Shown: positions 1 to 8,565 of the stretch, piece by piece
Layout: each line of letters starts with the position of its first letter
How positions within the stretch are numbered: the first letter of the stretch is position 1
Assembly (NCBI GenBank): GCA_041596215.1
Contig: JBFHIZ010000034.1
Coordinates: forward strand, 1 to 22,354
Direction: 5' to 3'
Source of the DNA: JBFHIZ01 sp041596215
GTDB lineage: Bacteria > Bacillota > Clostridia > Lachnospirales > Lachnospiraceae
DNA length: 22,354 nucleotides
The notes under the pieces: generated by a model
What the model was told of the DNA's origin: nothing
Database searches by the model: none
Seen by the model: only the letters and a program-made list of their open reading frames with translations
Made by a program: the position numbers and the translations under genes

Positions 1-113
1 GGAGTAACTACAATTCCTAAAATTGCAACTGCAATAATTAGTTCCACTAAGGTTACTCCTTGATTATTTGTACTTTTGAGGATTCGTTTGCTTCGTTTGT
101 TTTTTAATCTCAT
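1..113 (-). CDS. Type IV prepilin-like protein, N-terminal fragment
   Basis: Only the first 37 codons are in the window; the rest lies beyond the left edge. They encode a positively charged 19-residue leader, a prepilin peptidase site (Gly19 followed by Val-Thr-Leu-Val-Glu, with Glu at mature position +5) and the start of the hydrophobic N-terminal helix. This is the class III signal of a type IV pilin or pseudopilin. A GGGAG ribosome binding site lies about 8 bases upstream of the ATG at 111-113. The gene begins 25 bases after the pilO-like gene and is the next gene of the pilus operon, so it is probably a minor pilin. PilD, encoded upstream in the operon, is the likely processing enzyme. 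Which minor pilin it is cannot be told without the C-terminal domain. Confidence 0.88.
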   Translation of the reverse strand, partial: MRLKNKRSKRILKSTNNQGVTLVELIIAVAILGIVVT

Positions 114-138
114 CTGTATTTTTCTCCCAAAAACATCC

Positions 139-885
139 CTATTCCTCTAGACTTGGGTCTTCTTCATTAAAAGTAGGATCAATCGTACCAAATATATTTT
201 CCAATCCTGTTTTTACTACTGGAATATTTGTCTTTGAATAAATCCCATCCGTTCCAGTCAAGTAATATTGATTCATACTCATGGATCCTAATAGTAAACC
301 ACTCGTTGAATCAAATGACAATGTGATACTTGTAATGTTTTTTTTCACACCTACCCCATTTATATAATCCAGAATATCTTTGATTCCATCATAAGAAACT
401 TTATACCCTGATTCCACGGAATTTTGAAACATTTTTATACCATTGTCTACGACTTCTGGTTCTTGGAAAGCAAGCACAGCGTCTTCCGTTGGAGTTTCTA
501 CGGGAACTTCTTGTTCTATTTCCGTTGTTCCAAAATTAATTTCTTGGTCCATTCCCATATTGAAAAAATTCAATTCTAATTCCCCTAAAAAGCGATTTTC
601 AAGATTTGCCATAAACATAATCTGATCTTCTCGGCTCAAACCCGTTGCATATTCACTAATTATTTTGTTGGTTTCAAGATTCATTTTTTCTGTTTCTTCT
701 TTATAAACCACTTCATTTTCAGCAATTTCTTGATATTTATTTAAGGTTTGCATCAGTATTTGATTCTCAGTTTCTATCGTTTCCGTTTTTTCGATATATG
801 GTTTATATACAAAAAGAAATATGGAAACCGCAAAAATAACTCCTAATGCCCCCAACAAAACTGGGATTTGCTTATTCTTATTCAT
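139..885 (-). CDS. pilO: PilO-like type IV pilus inner-membrane protein
   Basis: This 248-residue protein has a short cytoplasmic start, one membrane helix (about residues 8-27), a predicted coiled coil (about 28-75) and a C-terminal globular part (about 160-225) whose pattern resembles the small ferredoxin-like fold of PilO/GspM. PilO pairs with PilN and forms the alignment complex linking the PilM/PilB side of the machine to the pilus. The sequence is weakly conserved, so the call rests on architecture plus its place directly after pilMN, 11 bases from its stop codon. A GGGGGAG ribosome binding site overlaps the end of pilMN, suggesting translational coupling. Residues 120-150 form an acidic, proline-containing linker. 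A generic pilus assembly protein without a strict PilO fold is the alternative. Confidence 0.72.
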   Translation of the reverse strand: MNKNKQIPVLLGALGVIFAVSIFLFVYKPYIEKTETIETENQILMQTLNKYQEIAENEVVYKEETEKMNLETNKIISEYATGLSREDQIMFMANLENRFLGELELNFFNMGMDQEINFGTTEIEQEVPVETPTEDAVLAFQEPEVVDNGIKMFQNSVESGYKVSYDGIKDILDYINGVGVKKNITSITLSFDSTSGLLLGSMSMNQYYLTGTDGIYSKTNIPVVKTGLENIFGTIDPTFNEEDPSLEE

Positions 886-896
886 GTTCTCCCCCT

Positions 897-2540
897 CTAT
901 TCTTCTGAAGTTTCTTGTTCGCTTGTTTTATATTGTAACGTAACAGAAAATGTGTTCTTTTCTCCACTCGCATCATCTTCTGAAACTGTCACCGCTGTAG
1001 TATCTACAAAGCTTAGACTATCAAATGTTTTAAACTGTTCAATGGTCTTTGCTACCTCTTCCTTTGTTTCTACCGTAACTTCCAAAGTAATTCCATCTAC
1101 ATTTGCACTAAAAGACACAACCCGCAAGGTTGAAGGCATTTTAGCTTCCATTTCTTCAATAAACGATCGCAAATCATCCAATCTCGATTCTGCCAAACGA
1201 TCTAACATAATCATCTTACTATTATCCGCTTCTGCTTGTTTATAAAGTGCATAGGTTTCATATGCTGGTTGTAATGCTAGAATTTGGCTTTTCAAACTTT
1301 CATTTACATTTTTTTGCATATGATACGGAATGATAGAAGCCGCAAGTAATGCGGTAGCAATTACCATTCCTGCAATCAATACAATCATTCCTACGCGTTC
1401 TTGATCCGCTTTTCCGATTCCTTTTTTCTTTTGTTTTTCTTCACCATCATGAAACCCTAATGGTTGAATTGCTGCCCCTATACAAGTAAGATATTCCCCA
1501 AAACTAACTTCTTTCAATCCTTTATCTAAATTGATTCCTTTGATTTCAGAAAGCACTTTTACTTTCGTTCCAATTTCATTTGTCATTAATTTGGATAATC
1601 CGGAAAAATCGCCTCCCAAACCTGTCAGATATATTTTTTGAACAATCGAAGAACTGTTTCTTGAATTCCAATAATCAAGAACACGAGCAATTCCACCTAC
1701 CAAGGAAGAAAAACAATTTGTTACATCTTTTCTTGCCAGGGAAATCTCTTCAATGGAAGAACCCATAAAATCCATCCCATCTGTTGAACTCTCCTCCATT
1801 GATTTATGAATACATGCTTTTCTCCGAGATAATTCAATAGCATCATGGTAGCTTAGTTCTTTCCCAAACACATCATTTTCCATGATTGCATAAATTGCTT
1901 GATCGATTCCATAAGGCACATTTCTACTAAGAACAATGCTCCCAGCTTCCAATATTAAAACAAGTGCAGAACGTTCATCCACTTTTACAATCATGTCTGT
2001 TCCTTCTACTGACTCCCTTTTTACGACATTATAAACACTGTTTGCTACGTAATCCATTTCTGCAATTTCTAAGTTTAAGGTTTTTGCCATTACACGATAA
2101 CTATCTAACAAATCCTTTGGTGCCGCAAGCAACATCAAACGATATTTTTTATTATCCTCTTCTCCTTCGGTTCCTAGAACAATATGTGAGAGTTCATAGG
2201 ATGTTAAGTCAATTGGAAAATAATCGCTTGCATTGGAACGAATCAATAAGGGCAACCGGCTTTCTTTTACAAATGGAAGTTTTACCTCTCGACTTGCAAT
2301 CTTTGAAGAAGAAATAGAAAACACAATCTGCTTACTTCGTATCCCCTTTTCATTTAAATTTTTCTGAAATTTTTCAGCAAATGCTTCGGTACAATTCACC
2401 GTTCCATCTTCTGCAAGTACTCCCTGTGGAGTTTCCATTACAAAGCTATTGTATACTTTTGGATTTTGCACTTGATAATCCAACTCACATACTTTTGTAA
2501 TTGAGAACCCCATCTCCATACTAATTACTTTTCCCGCCAT
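897..2540 (-). CDS. pilMN: PilM-PilN fusion protein of the type IV pilus machine
   Basis: This 547-residue protein joins a cytoplasmic PilM-like, actin-fold domain (about residues 1-375), a lysine-rich linker, one membrane helix (about 385-407) and a PilN-like part with a coiled coil (about 408-470) and small globular end. In most Gram-negative systems PilM and PilN are separate and PilM grips the N-terminal peptide of PilN; a pilMN fusion is known from clostridia such as C. difficile. The C-terminal actin-like motif is recognisable (ILTGLGGDFSGL-like, near residues 303-316). The two phosphate-binding motifs are off consensus: the first reads SMEMGFS instead of the usual DIG form, the second VDERS instead of VDIGA. 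The ribosome binding site AAAGGGG lies 6 bases before the ATG. It sits between pilD and the pilO-like gene. Confidence 0.85.
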   Translation of the reverse strand: MAGKVISMEMGFSITKVCELDYQVQNPKVYNSFVMETPQGVLAEDGTVNCTEAFAEKFQKNLNEKGIRSKQIVFSISSSKIASREVKLPFVKESRLPLLIRSNASDYFPIDLTSYELSHIVLGTEGEEDNKKYRLMLLAAPKDLLDSYRVMAKTLNLEIAEMDYVANSVYNVVKRESVEGTDMIVKVDERSALVLILEAGSIVLSRNVPYGIDQAIYAIMENDVFGKELSYHDAIELSRRKACIHKSMEESSTDGMDFMGSSIEEISLARKDVTNCFSSLVGGIARVLDYWNSRNSSSIVQKIYLTGLGGDFSGLSKLMTNEIGTKVKVLSEIKGINLDKGLKEVSFGEYLTCIGAAIQPLGFHDGEEKQKKKGIGKADQERVGMIVLIAGMVIATALLAASIIPYHMQKNVNESLKSQILALQPAYETYALYKQAEADNSKMIMLDRLAESRLDDLRSFIEEMEAKMPSTLRVVSFSANVDGITLEVTVETKEEVAKTIEQFKTFDSLSFVDTTAVTVSEDDASGEKNTFSVTLQYKTSEQETSEE

Positions 2541-2579
2541 AATATACCCCTTTCAAGAATGCATGTAATCTATTTTTAT

Positions 2580-2597
2580 GCGCAATCTTTGTTGCGC
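2580..2597 (-). other. Small hairpin between pilD and pilMN
   Basis: The 80-base gap between pilD and pilMN holds a perfect 6-bp GC-rich stem (GCGCAA / TTGCGC) with a 6-base loop. No T-run follows on the minus strand, so it is not a standard terminator. It could be a partial attenuator or an RNA-processing or stability element inside the pilus transcript. Function is inferred only from structure and position. Confidence 0.35.
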
Positions 2598-2620
2598 GAA
2601 TTTTCAACTTTATTGGTTAA

Positions 2621-3373
2621 TTAAAACCCACTAACTTGTAAATACCAACGTATCATTTGTTCTCCCCAAAGACTAGCAATAACAATACCAGTAGCTAAAT
2701 ATGGTCCCATTGCAAGAACATGATCTACCTTTGTAACTTTCATCCGAATAACATGAATTACCGCTCCAAGGATACAACCTAATAAAAAAGCCAAGATAAT
2801 TAATTTCCACCCAAGAAGCAATCCAGCGGCGGCCATTAATTTCATATCTCCACCTCCAATTGCTTTCCCTTTAGAAATCCAAATAAGAGCATATAAGAAT
2901 ACACTGACAGCAAAAAAGCCAATTACATGATCTAGGAAATTTGTAGTGTCTATCAATGTTGTAATTAGCCCTAGTGCCAGTATAAAGATGTTGATTCCAA
3001 GTGGAATCTCATAAGTTTTAAAATCAATAATACTAAGTACAAGTAATGCCGATACCAACAAGCAAAGAATCAAAGATTCCCAGACCCATCCACTCACCAA
3101 GACAATTACTACATACAAGATTCCGTTTATAGCCTCAACAAGAGGATACTGGACGGACAATTTCTTATTACAATTTCGACATCGACCTCGCAAAAATAGG
3201 TAACTGAAAAGTGGAACCAAATCGTTCCACTTCAGTTGATACCCACATCCCATACAATGGGAACGTACTGTTACTATATTCTCTTTTTTAGGAATCCGGT
3301 AGATGCATACATTTAAAAAACTACCAATAATCATTCCAAATACAAATACCATTGTATAAAACACGATAGCCAT
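2621..3373 (-). CDS. pilD: Type IV prepilin peptidase / N-methyltransferase PilD
   Basis: This 250-residue polytopic membrane protein cleaves prepilins after the leader glycine and, in the bifunctional form, methylates the new N-terminus. The cytoplasmic loop carries the zinc-binding cysteine pairs C40-x2-C43 and C65-x2-C68 of bifunctional enzymes. The two catalytic aspartates of this GxGD aspartyl protease family are visible as D117 (SIIDFKTYEIP) and D176 (GGGDMK). The first helix carries the GSFLNVCIYRIP signature. Length is normal for the family. It follows pilA by 31 bases and has an AAAGGA site about 10 bases before its ATG. Likely substrates are the pilin at 3405-3821 and the prepilin cut by the left edge. 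Confidence 0.96.
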   Translation of the reverse strand: MAIVFYTMVFVFGMIIGSFLNVCIYRIPKKENIVTVRSHCMGCGYQLKWNDLVPLFSYLFLRGRCRNCNKKLSVQYPLVEAINGILYVVIVLVSGWVWESLILCLLVSALLVLSIIDFKTYEIPLGINIFILALGLITTLIDTTNFLDHVIGFFAVSVFLYALIWISKGKAIGGGDMKLMAAAGLLLGWKLIILAFLLGCILGAVIHVIRMKVTKVDHVLAMGPYLATGIVIASLWGEQMIRWYLQVSGF

Positions 3374-3404
3374 AGGGATAATGTCCTTTTTACATATTTT
3401 TTAT

Positions 3405-3821
3405 TTAGAATCCAAAATCATCATTATATGCTGATGTATCAGATGATGTTCCTGCTGTAAAACTTGGTGCTCCGTTTGTATCTATGCTCACAGTAATAAT
3501 TGTGTTTTCATATTTAGTACTAGCCGCGGTATAAGTTGTTGGCAATCCAGCTTCAGTAAGCGCTGTTGCTAATTTTCCTCCTGCAGCTGCTCCAAGCGTA
3601 ATTGTTCCTGCATCTGACGTTTCAAAACCTCCGTCAGGATCTGCTGCATATACTTGAATTGCAACCACCATTTCTTGTACATTCTTAATATCTGTAGACT
3701 CTCTAGATTTTTCTACATACTTAATAAATTGTGGTGCCAAAATTCCTACGAGTACTGCCATAATGGCAATAACGATAATTAATTCTACTAATGAAAAACC
3801 TTTGTTATTTGTTTTTTTCAT
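3405..3821 (-). CDS. pilA: Type IV pilin, PilA-like major pilin candidate
   Basis: The product is 138 residues from the ATG at 3819-3821. It has an 8-residue leader ending in Lys-Gly, then FSLVE with Glu at +5, and a long hydrophobic helix with the familiar APQFIKYVEKSR continuation. The mature pilin of about 130 residues has a small Ala/Gly/Thr-rich head and no cysteine, so it lacks the C-terminal disulfide loop of many Gram-negative pilins, as is common in clostridia. An in-frame ATG four codons earlier (3831-3833) is less likely because its only purine-rich stretch abuts the start codon; AAGGA/GGGA lies at workable spacing for the later one. Major-pilin status is inferred from its place between pilC and pilD and its simple architecture. 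Confidence 0.93.
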   Translation of the reverse strand: MKKTNNKGFSLVELIIVIAIMAVLVGILAPQFIKYVEKSRESTDIKNVQEMVVAIQVYAADPDGGFETSDAGTITLGAAAGGKLATALTEAGLPTTYTAASTKYENTIITVSIDTNGAPSFTAGTSSDTSAYNDDFGF

Positions 3822-3909
3822 ATCTTTTCCCATCCTTTTCTTTTTTTGTTTAACTACTTTATCTTACACACTTCCGTCCCTACAACGAAAATGAATAATT
3901 CGATTACCT

Positions 3910-5124
3910 TTATAACGCATCAAGCCCACTGTACATGCTAAGCATTGGTGCCATGACTGCTGCGATTAAAACCCCAACAATTACTGCTAACACAATGATG
4001 ATCATCGGTTCCATTGCTGCCATAAGAGATTCTGTTGCGATTTCTACTTCCTCTTCATAGTACTCTGCTAATTTATCTAACATTTCCTCCGTAGATCCGG
4101 ATTCTTCCCCAATTCGAATCATATGAGAAACCATTGGTGGAAATAATCCCGACTCTTCTATCGGCGTAGAAAGTGGAATTCCTCGAATGATCTCTTCCTT
4201 TGCATCTTGCAATGCATTTTTAAATAGCACATTAGCCATGGTGTTTCCAGAAATGCCTACCGCTTCTACTAATGGTACTCCTGCCGCTAACAATGTACTT
4301 AGTGTTCTTGCCAAACTTGCCGAAGCCGTTTTTACTGAAAAATTTTTAAACATTGGAATTTTTATTGCCATTCTCCCAATTGTTAATTGTCCTGCTGGTG
4401 TTTGAAGAAAATACCGAATTCCCCATATTAAAACCACAACCAAAGGAATTAAAATATACCAAAAATCCACCAAAAAATCACTGGCATTTACAACTGCTAC
4501 TGTAATGGCTGGAAGTTCGGTTCCCAATTGGTCAAACATTTCCGTATACATAGGGATGATTTTTACAAGCATAACAATTACAACAGCAAGTGCTACCACT
4601 GCCACAACAATCGGATAAATCATTGCTTTTTTTATTAATGCTTGTGTTTTAGAAGACTTTTCAAAATGGGTTGCCATTCTGTCAAATGCGATATCCAAAC
4701 TTCCTGAAGCTTCTCCCGCTGCAATCGTCGTTACCATAAGCTTTGGAAAAATCTTTGGAAATTCACTCAAAGAATCGGAGAGACTTTCTCCTTTTTCTAT
4801 TTTTGCCTGTACTTCTCTTGCTGCTTTCGCGAGCTTTTTATTCTCTGTTTGATCCGTAAGTAAATGAATGGTTTCTAAAATGCTAACACCCGCACGATAC
4901 ATACTTACAAACTGTCTACAAAAAATACTCAAATCCCTTGCCTTTGGGTTTCCCCCTATTTCTATATTTAAATCCCTTGTTAAAAGATTTTGTTTTGAAA
5001 TCTCTAATATGGTTAATCCCTGTTTTTTTAATTCCACACGCAGTAAATCTTCTGATTCCACATCCATGCTTCCTTTTTTCTCTTTTCCTGTTTTATCAAC
5101 TGCAATGTAACCAAATGTAGCCAT
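3910..5124 (-). CDS. pilC: Type IV pilus platform protein PilC
   Basis: This 404-residue inner-membrane protein has two T2SSF repeats (about residues 66-190 and 268-392), each ending in membrane helices (about 168-190, 220-240 and 374-394). Both repeats carry the GE-x-SGS signature (AGEASGSLD near 136, IGEESGSTEEML near 338). It is the GspF/PilC platform that PilB turns to add pilin subunits. Length and topology are typical. A GGGGGAG site lies 5 bases before the ATG. It follows pilB by 128 bases, the widest gap inside the operon, in which I see neither a terminator nor a convincing promoter. Confidence 0.96.
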   Translation of the reverse strand: MATFGYIAVDKTGKEKKGSMDVESEDLLRVELKKQGLTILEISKQNLLTRDLNIEIGGNPKARDLSIFCRQFVSMYRAGVSILETIHLLTDQTENKKLAKAAREVQAKIEKGESLSDSLSEFPKIFPKLMVTTIAAGEASGSLDIAFDRMATHFEKSSKTQALIKKAMIYPIVVAVVALAVVIVMLVKIIPMYTEMFDQLGTELPAITVAVVNASDFLVDFWYILIPLVVVLIWGIRYFLQTPAGQLTIGRMAIKIPMFKNFSVKTASASLARTLSTLLAAGVPLVEAVGISGNTMANVLFKNALQDAKEEIIRGIPLSTPIEESGLFPPMVSHMIRIGEESGSTEEMLDKLAEYYEEEVEIATESLMAAMEPMIIIVLAVIVGVLIAAVMAPMLSMYSGLDAL

Positions 5125-5252
5125 ATAAACTCCCCCAAATAATTATTTGTAAAAAACAAAACCCAATAGTTAAGACATCCTATCTTTATAAAAAGGTTCA
5201 TTTCATCGTTATAATTTTTATTTTTTTAATTTATTACCTGATTATTTTTTTG

Positions 5253-6947
5253 TTAAGAATCAAACGATACTTTTTTCATTTCTTCCATCGTTGTGATTCC
5301 CTCCATCACATAACTGCTCGCACTCATTCGTAAGGTACTCATTCCTTCCTTTAACGCCTCTTCTTTGATTTCATCAGCACCTTTCCCTTTTGCAATGACA
5401 TTTTGCAAGTCATGGGACACTTCCATAATTTCATAAACACCTACACGCCCTTTATATCCAATATTATCGCATTTGCTACAACCAATCGCATCATAAACCC
5501 TATATTCCTTTTCTTCTTCTACTCCTAACAATATCTTTTCTTCCGTTGTCGCTAAACGCTCTTTTTTACAATCCGGACATAATCTACGTACCAAACGTTG
5601 TGCAATAATTCCCACCATAGAATCTGCTAACAAATAGGATTCAATTCCCATATCTTCTAATCTAGTAATCGTACTTGCAGAAGAATTTGTGTGTAACGTA
5701 CTTACCACCAAATGACCTGTTATAGACGCTTGCACCGCAATCGAAGCCGTTTCTTTATCTCGAATTTCACCAATCATAATAATATCTGGATCCTGTCGTA
5801 GAATCGAACGAAGTGCAGTAGCAAAGGTTAAGTCTGCACGATTATTTACCTGTACCTGATTGATACCATCTATATTTGCTTCCACCGGATCTTCTACCGT
5901 AATAATATTAACTTCATCACTATTTAATTCACTTAATGCAGTATATAACGTCGTTGATTTACCACTTCCCGTAGGTCCTGTAATCAAAATAATTCCATGT
6001 GGATTAGATAAAATACGATCTATTTTTTTAAGTTCTTCCCCACGCAATCCTAATTGCGCTTTGCTTTTCGTTAATCCCTGTTTGGAAGTCAAACGCATAA
6101 CAATTTTTTCGCCAAATACCGTTGGTAAAACGGATACACGAATATCATACTCTTGGCGGTCCACGATTTGTGTGATACGACCATCCTGTGGCTTTCTCTT
6201 TTCCGAAATATCCATTCCACCGATAATTTTAATTCGAGCAACAATAGCTGGAAGTAACCTTGTCGAATATGTTATTCTTTCATATAAAATGCCATCAATT
6301 CGATATCGAATGCGAAGTTGTCGTTCCATTGGTTCAATATGAATATCGGATGCATTCTGCCTTACTGCCTGATCAATCATAGCCTTTACCAACTGTACGA
6401 TTGGAGAATTGTTCACATCTTCACTATACATATCCTCTTTTTCAACCAGTTGATCTTCTTTTTCTTTTGCATACATATCTGCTGCCGAGAGTGCATCATC
6501 TTGCCCATAATACTTATCAATGGCAAGCATAATACTTTTTTGTGTGGAGACAAAGGGTTGTACCATAAGATTCGTAACTAACATAACATCATCTGCTGCC
6601 GACATATCCATCGGATCCGCCATCGCAACACAGATACTATTCGGATTATCTTCCGCAAACTTGAATGGAAATATTTTATCTTTTTTCAACATCGATGAAT
6701 TAAACATACCTAATATTTCACTTGGAATTTCTTCATTTTGTAAATTCACTAATTCATACTTCAATTGTACACTTAAAGCTTTTGCAATCATTTCATCTGA
6801 AATAATTCCTTCATCCACCAAAATATTTCCCAGTCTTAGTCCACTTCCTTTTTGAATTTCAAGCGCCTTTTCTAACTGTGCATTGGTAATTACTTTTTGC
6901 TTAATTAACACGTCGCCTAATCTCAGTTTTTTTCTTCCTAGCTCCAT
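5253..6947 (-). CDS. pilB: Type IV pilus assembly ATPase PilB
   Basis: This 564-residue AAA-type secretion ATPase drives pilus extension from the cytoplasmic face. The N-terminal MshEN/GspE-N-like region (about 1-150) starts with RLGDVLIKQKVIT, which fits the first ATG. The motor domain has Walker A GPTGSGKS (324-331), an acidic Asp box, Walker B DPDIIMIGEIRD (386-397, catalytic Glu394) and a His box (GHLVVSTLHT, 411-420). Paired cysteines C457/C460 and C490/C493 form the zinc site typical of PilB/GspE and absent from PilT retraction ATPases. MshEN domains in several systems bind c-di-GMP; whether this one does is not shown. It is the first gene of the operon. The Shine-Dalgarno sequence is weak (GGA very close to the ATG). 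Confidence 0.96.
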   Translation of the reverse strand: MELGRKKLRLGDVLIKQKVITNAQLEKALEIQKGSGLRLGNILVDEGIISDEMIAKALSVQLKYELVNLQNEEIPSEILGMFNSSMLKKDKIFPFKFAEDNPNSICVAMADPMDMSAADDVMLVTNLMVQPFVSTQKSIMLAIDKYYGQDDALSAADMYAKEKEDQLVEKEDMYSEDVNNSPIVQLVKAMIDQAVRQNASDIHIEPMERQLRIRYRIDGILYERITYSTRLLPAIVARIKIIGGMDISEKRKPQDGRITQIVDRQEYDIRVSVLPTVFGEKIVMRLTSKQGLTKSKAQLGLRGEELKKIDRILSNPHGIILITGPTGSGKSTTLYTALSELNSDEVNIITVEDPVEANIDGINQVQVNNRADLTFATALRSILRQDPDIIMIGEIRDKETASIAVQASITGHLVVSTLHTNSSASTITRLEDMGIESYLLADSMVGIIAQRLVRRLCPDCKKERLATTEEKILLGVEEEKEYRVYDAIGCSKCDNIGYKGRVGVYEIMEVSHDLQNVIAKGKGADEIKEEALKEGMSTLRMSASSYVMEGITTMEEMKKVSFDS

Positions 6948-6978
6948 TTTCCATACGTATAATCCAGTTTCTATATAG

Positions 6979-6984
6979 ATTATA
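6979..6984 (-). promoter_or_regulatory. Possible -10 box for the pilus operon
   Basis: A perfect TATAAT on the minus strand lies 31 bases upstream of the pilB start codon. No convincing -35 hexamer lies 16-18 bases further upstream, so the promoter may be activator dependent or elsewhere in the 135-base gap. The surrounding DNA is very AT-rich, so chance occurrence is plausible. Confidence 0.35.
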
Positions 6985-7082
6985 TTTTCCTTTCGCTAAT
7001 ATTTCTTTCCTTTTGCATTGAAATTATGTAAAATTACTCTTTTATTTTACCATATTTTACTATATTTATATACTTTTTTAAA

Positions 7083-7120
7083 AATCCCCTATTTCTTATA
7101 TAAATAAGAAATAGGGGATT
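7083..7120 (-). terminator. Intrinsic terminator of htrA
   Basis: A perfect 17-bp inverted repeat (arms 7083-7099 and 7104-7120) encloses a 4-base loop. It starts 14 bases after the htrA stop codon. Read on the minus strand, the stem has four GC pairs near its base and runs into five T residues. It separates htrA from the pilus operon, whose promoter must lie between here and 6947. Confidence 0.85.
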
Positions 7121-7133
7121 ATCATAATCAACT

Positions 7134-8459
7134 TTATTCTCCTAATAAATCTAAGCCTACAAGTTCAAGATCAATTTCCGATTCAATGTATCCTTCTTGT
7201 GAATATTTTTGAATTTTTAAAGTAACGACTTCTCCTTTTGCATAATATTGCAATTCCGTTTGTAATTCTTCCATCGTAGAAATATTCTTTCCATTTAACT
7301 CGGTAATAATATCTCCCTTGGCAAGACCTGCAATATCCGCTCCCGTTCCCGGATAAACACTTGAAACATACACTCCAACTGGAAGTTGATAAAGTTGACT
7401 AATTTCCTCGGTTACATCTGCGCCTTGAATTCCTATGTATCCTTTTTCTGCATCTGCAATTTTGATTCTTGTTTCATATTGCACCAATTCACTAATAATT
7501 GGTATCGCTTTTGAAATAGGAATTGCATATCCCATTCCTTCAATCGAAGAACCACCAATTTTATTTGAATTAATTCCAATTACTTCGCCCTTGATATTTA
7601 ATAATGCTCCACCAGAATTACCAGGATTAATTGCTGCATCTGTTTGAATCAAATCATCGTAAATACCCGTACTTTCATCTCCTACAGTTCGTCCAAGAGC
7701 ACTAATCACACCTGTTGTTACCGATTGTCCATACCCTAATGCATTTCCAATTGCAATTGCAGGCTCTCCAACTTTCAATTCATCAGAATCTCCAAATCTC
7801 GCCAATGCAATCTCATTTATGGTGCTTTCCTTAATATCGGTCAACTGAATAGCAATAACAGCCAAATCAATGGAACTATCCACACCCTTTACCTGCGCTT
7901 CTACTAACTCTCCGTCAATAAATTGAACCATTAATTTATCACTTCCATCAACCACATGATTATTTGTAACAATTAATAACTCCCTATCGTTTTGTGCAAA
8001 AATAATTCCCGAACCGCTTGCTTGTGATTCTCCAGAATATATTTCTCCATCAAAGGGATTCATATACTGCTCATAATAAGAATTCGTAATGGATACAATC
8101 GATGGCATTACTGTTTCCACAACATTTGTTACATCCGTTACAACCGCCCCAGAGTCAACCGAATCCGTTATCTGAAGTTGAGAATCCTCATTGTCAGAAA
8201 AATCTTCCGATGTTTGATCCTCTAACATTGCATACTCCTCAATCGTATCCATTTCTTCTGACAATGCGTCCTTGGTTCCATCATATATTCTGTGATAAGC
8301 GAATTTAAAACCATCCTCTGACAATAATCGATTGATTCCTCTAATTCCCACAATGGTACTCGTTAAAAAAACACCACACACTAAAACCACTAAAAAAAAG
8401 ATGGATAGCCCAGTACGTACTTTTTTCTTTTTATTTATTTTCTTTCCTTCTTCATCCAT
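7134..8459 (-). CDS. htrA: Membrane-anchored HtrA/DegP-type serine protease with one PDZ domain
   Basis: This 441-residue protease probably handles misfolded proteins at the outer face of the membrane. A basic N-terminus is followed by a membrane anchor (about residues 16-39) without an obvious signal-peptidase site. An acidic linker (about 45-110) leads to the trypsin-like domain with catalytic His168 (TNNHVVDG), Asp198 (SSIDLAV) and Ser282 (NPGNSGGALL). A single PDZ domain follows (about 340-435). This is the usual layout of Gram-positive HtrA proteins. A textbook AAGGAGG site lies 6 bases before the ATG. It appears to be its own unit, ending at the hairpin at 7083-7120. The gene symbol is generic; Bacillus has several paralogues (HtrA, HtrB, YyxA). 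Confidence 0.94.
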   Translation of the reverse strand: MDEEGKKINKKKKVRTGLSIFFLVVLVCGVFLTSTIVGIRGINRLLSEDGFKFAYHRIYDGTKDALSEEMDTIEEYAMLEDQTSEDFSDNEDSQLQITDSVDSGAVVTDVTNVVETVMPSIVSITNSYYEQYMNPFDGEIYSGESQASGSGIIFAQNDRELLIVTNNHVVDGSDKLMVQFIDGELVEAQVKGVDSSIDLAVIAIQLTDIKESTINEIALARFGDSDELKVGEPAIAIGNALGYGQSVTTGVISALGRTVGDESTGIYDDLIQTDAAINPGNSGGALLNIKGEVIGINSNKIGGSSIEGMGYAIPISKAIPIISELVQYETRIKIADAEKGYIGIQGADVTEEISQLYQLPVGVYVSSVYPGTGADIAGLAKGDIITELNGKNISTMEELQTELQYYAKGEVVTLKIQKYSQEGYIESEIDLELVGLDLLGE

Positions 8460-8565
8460 TATTTATTTCCTCCTTATAAATCCATTTCGTATTATTAAGA
8501 TAAATATAATAAATAATTGTGAAAAGAATGTGATAAATATGTTATTTTTTTATTAAAAGACTTTA

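Noticed and set aside
5125..5252. Possible internal promoter or attenuator between pilB and pilC
   Set aside because: The gap is AT-rich but has no hairpin with a T-run and no well-spaced -35/-10 pair; the genes are read as one operon.
5860..6342. 160-codon open frame antisense to pilB
   Set aside because: It lies wholly inside the conserved ATPase domain on the opposite strand and its translation resembles no protein family; it is a shadow of pilB codon use.
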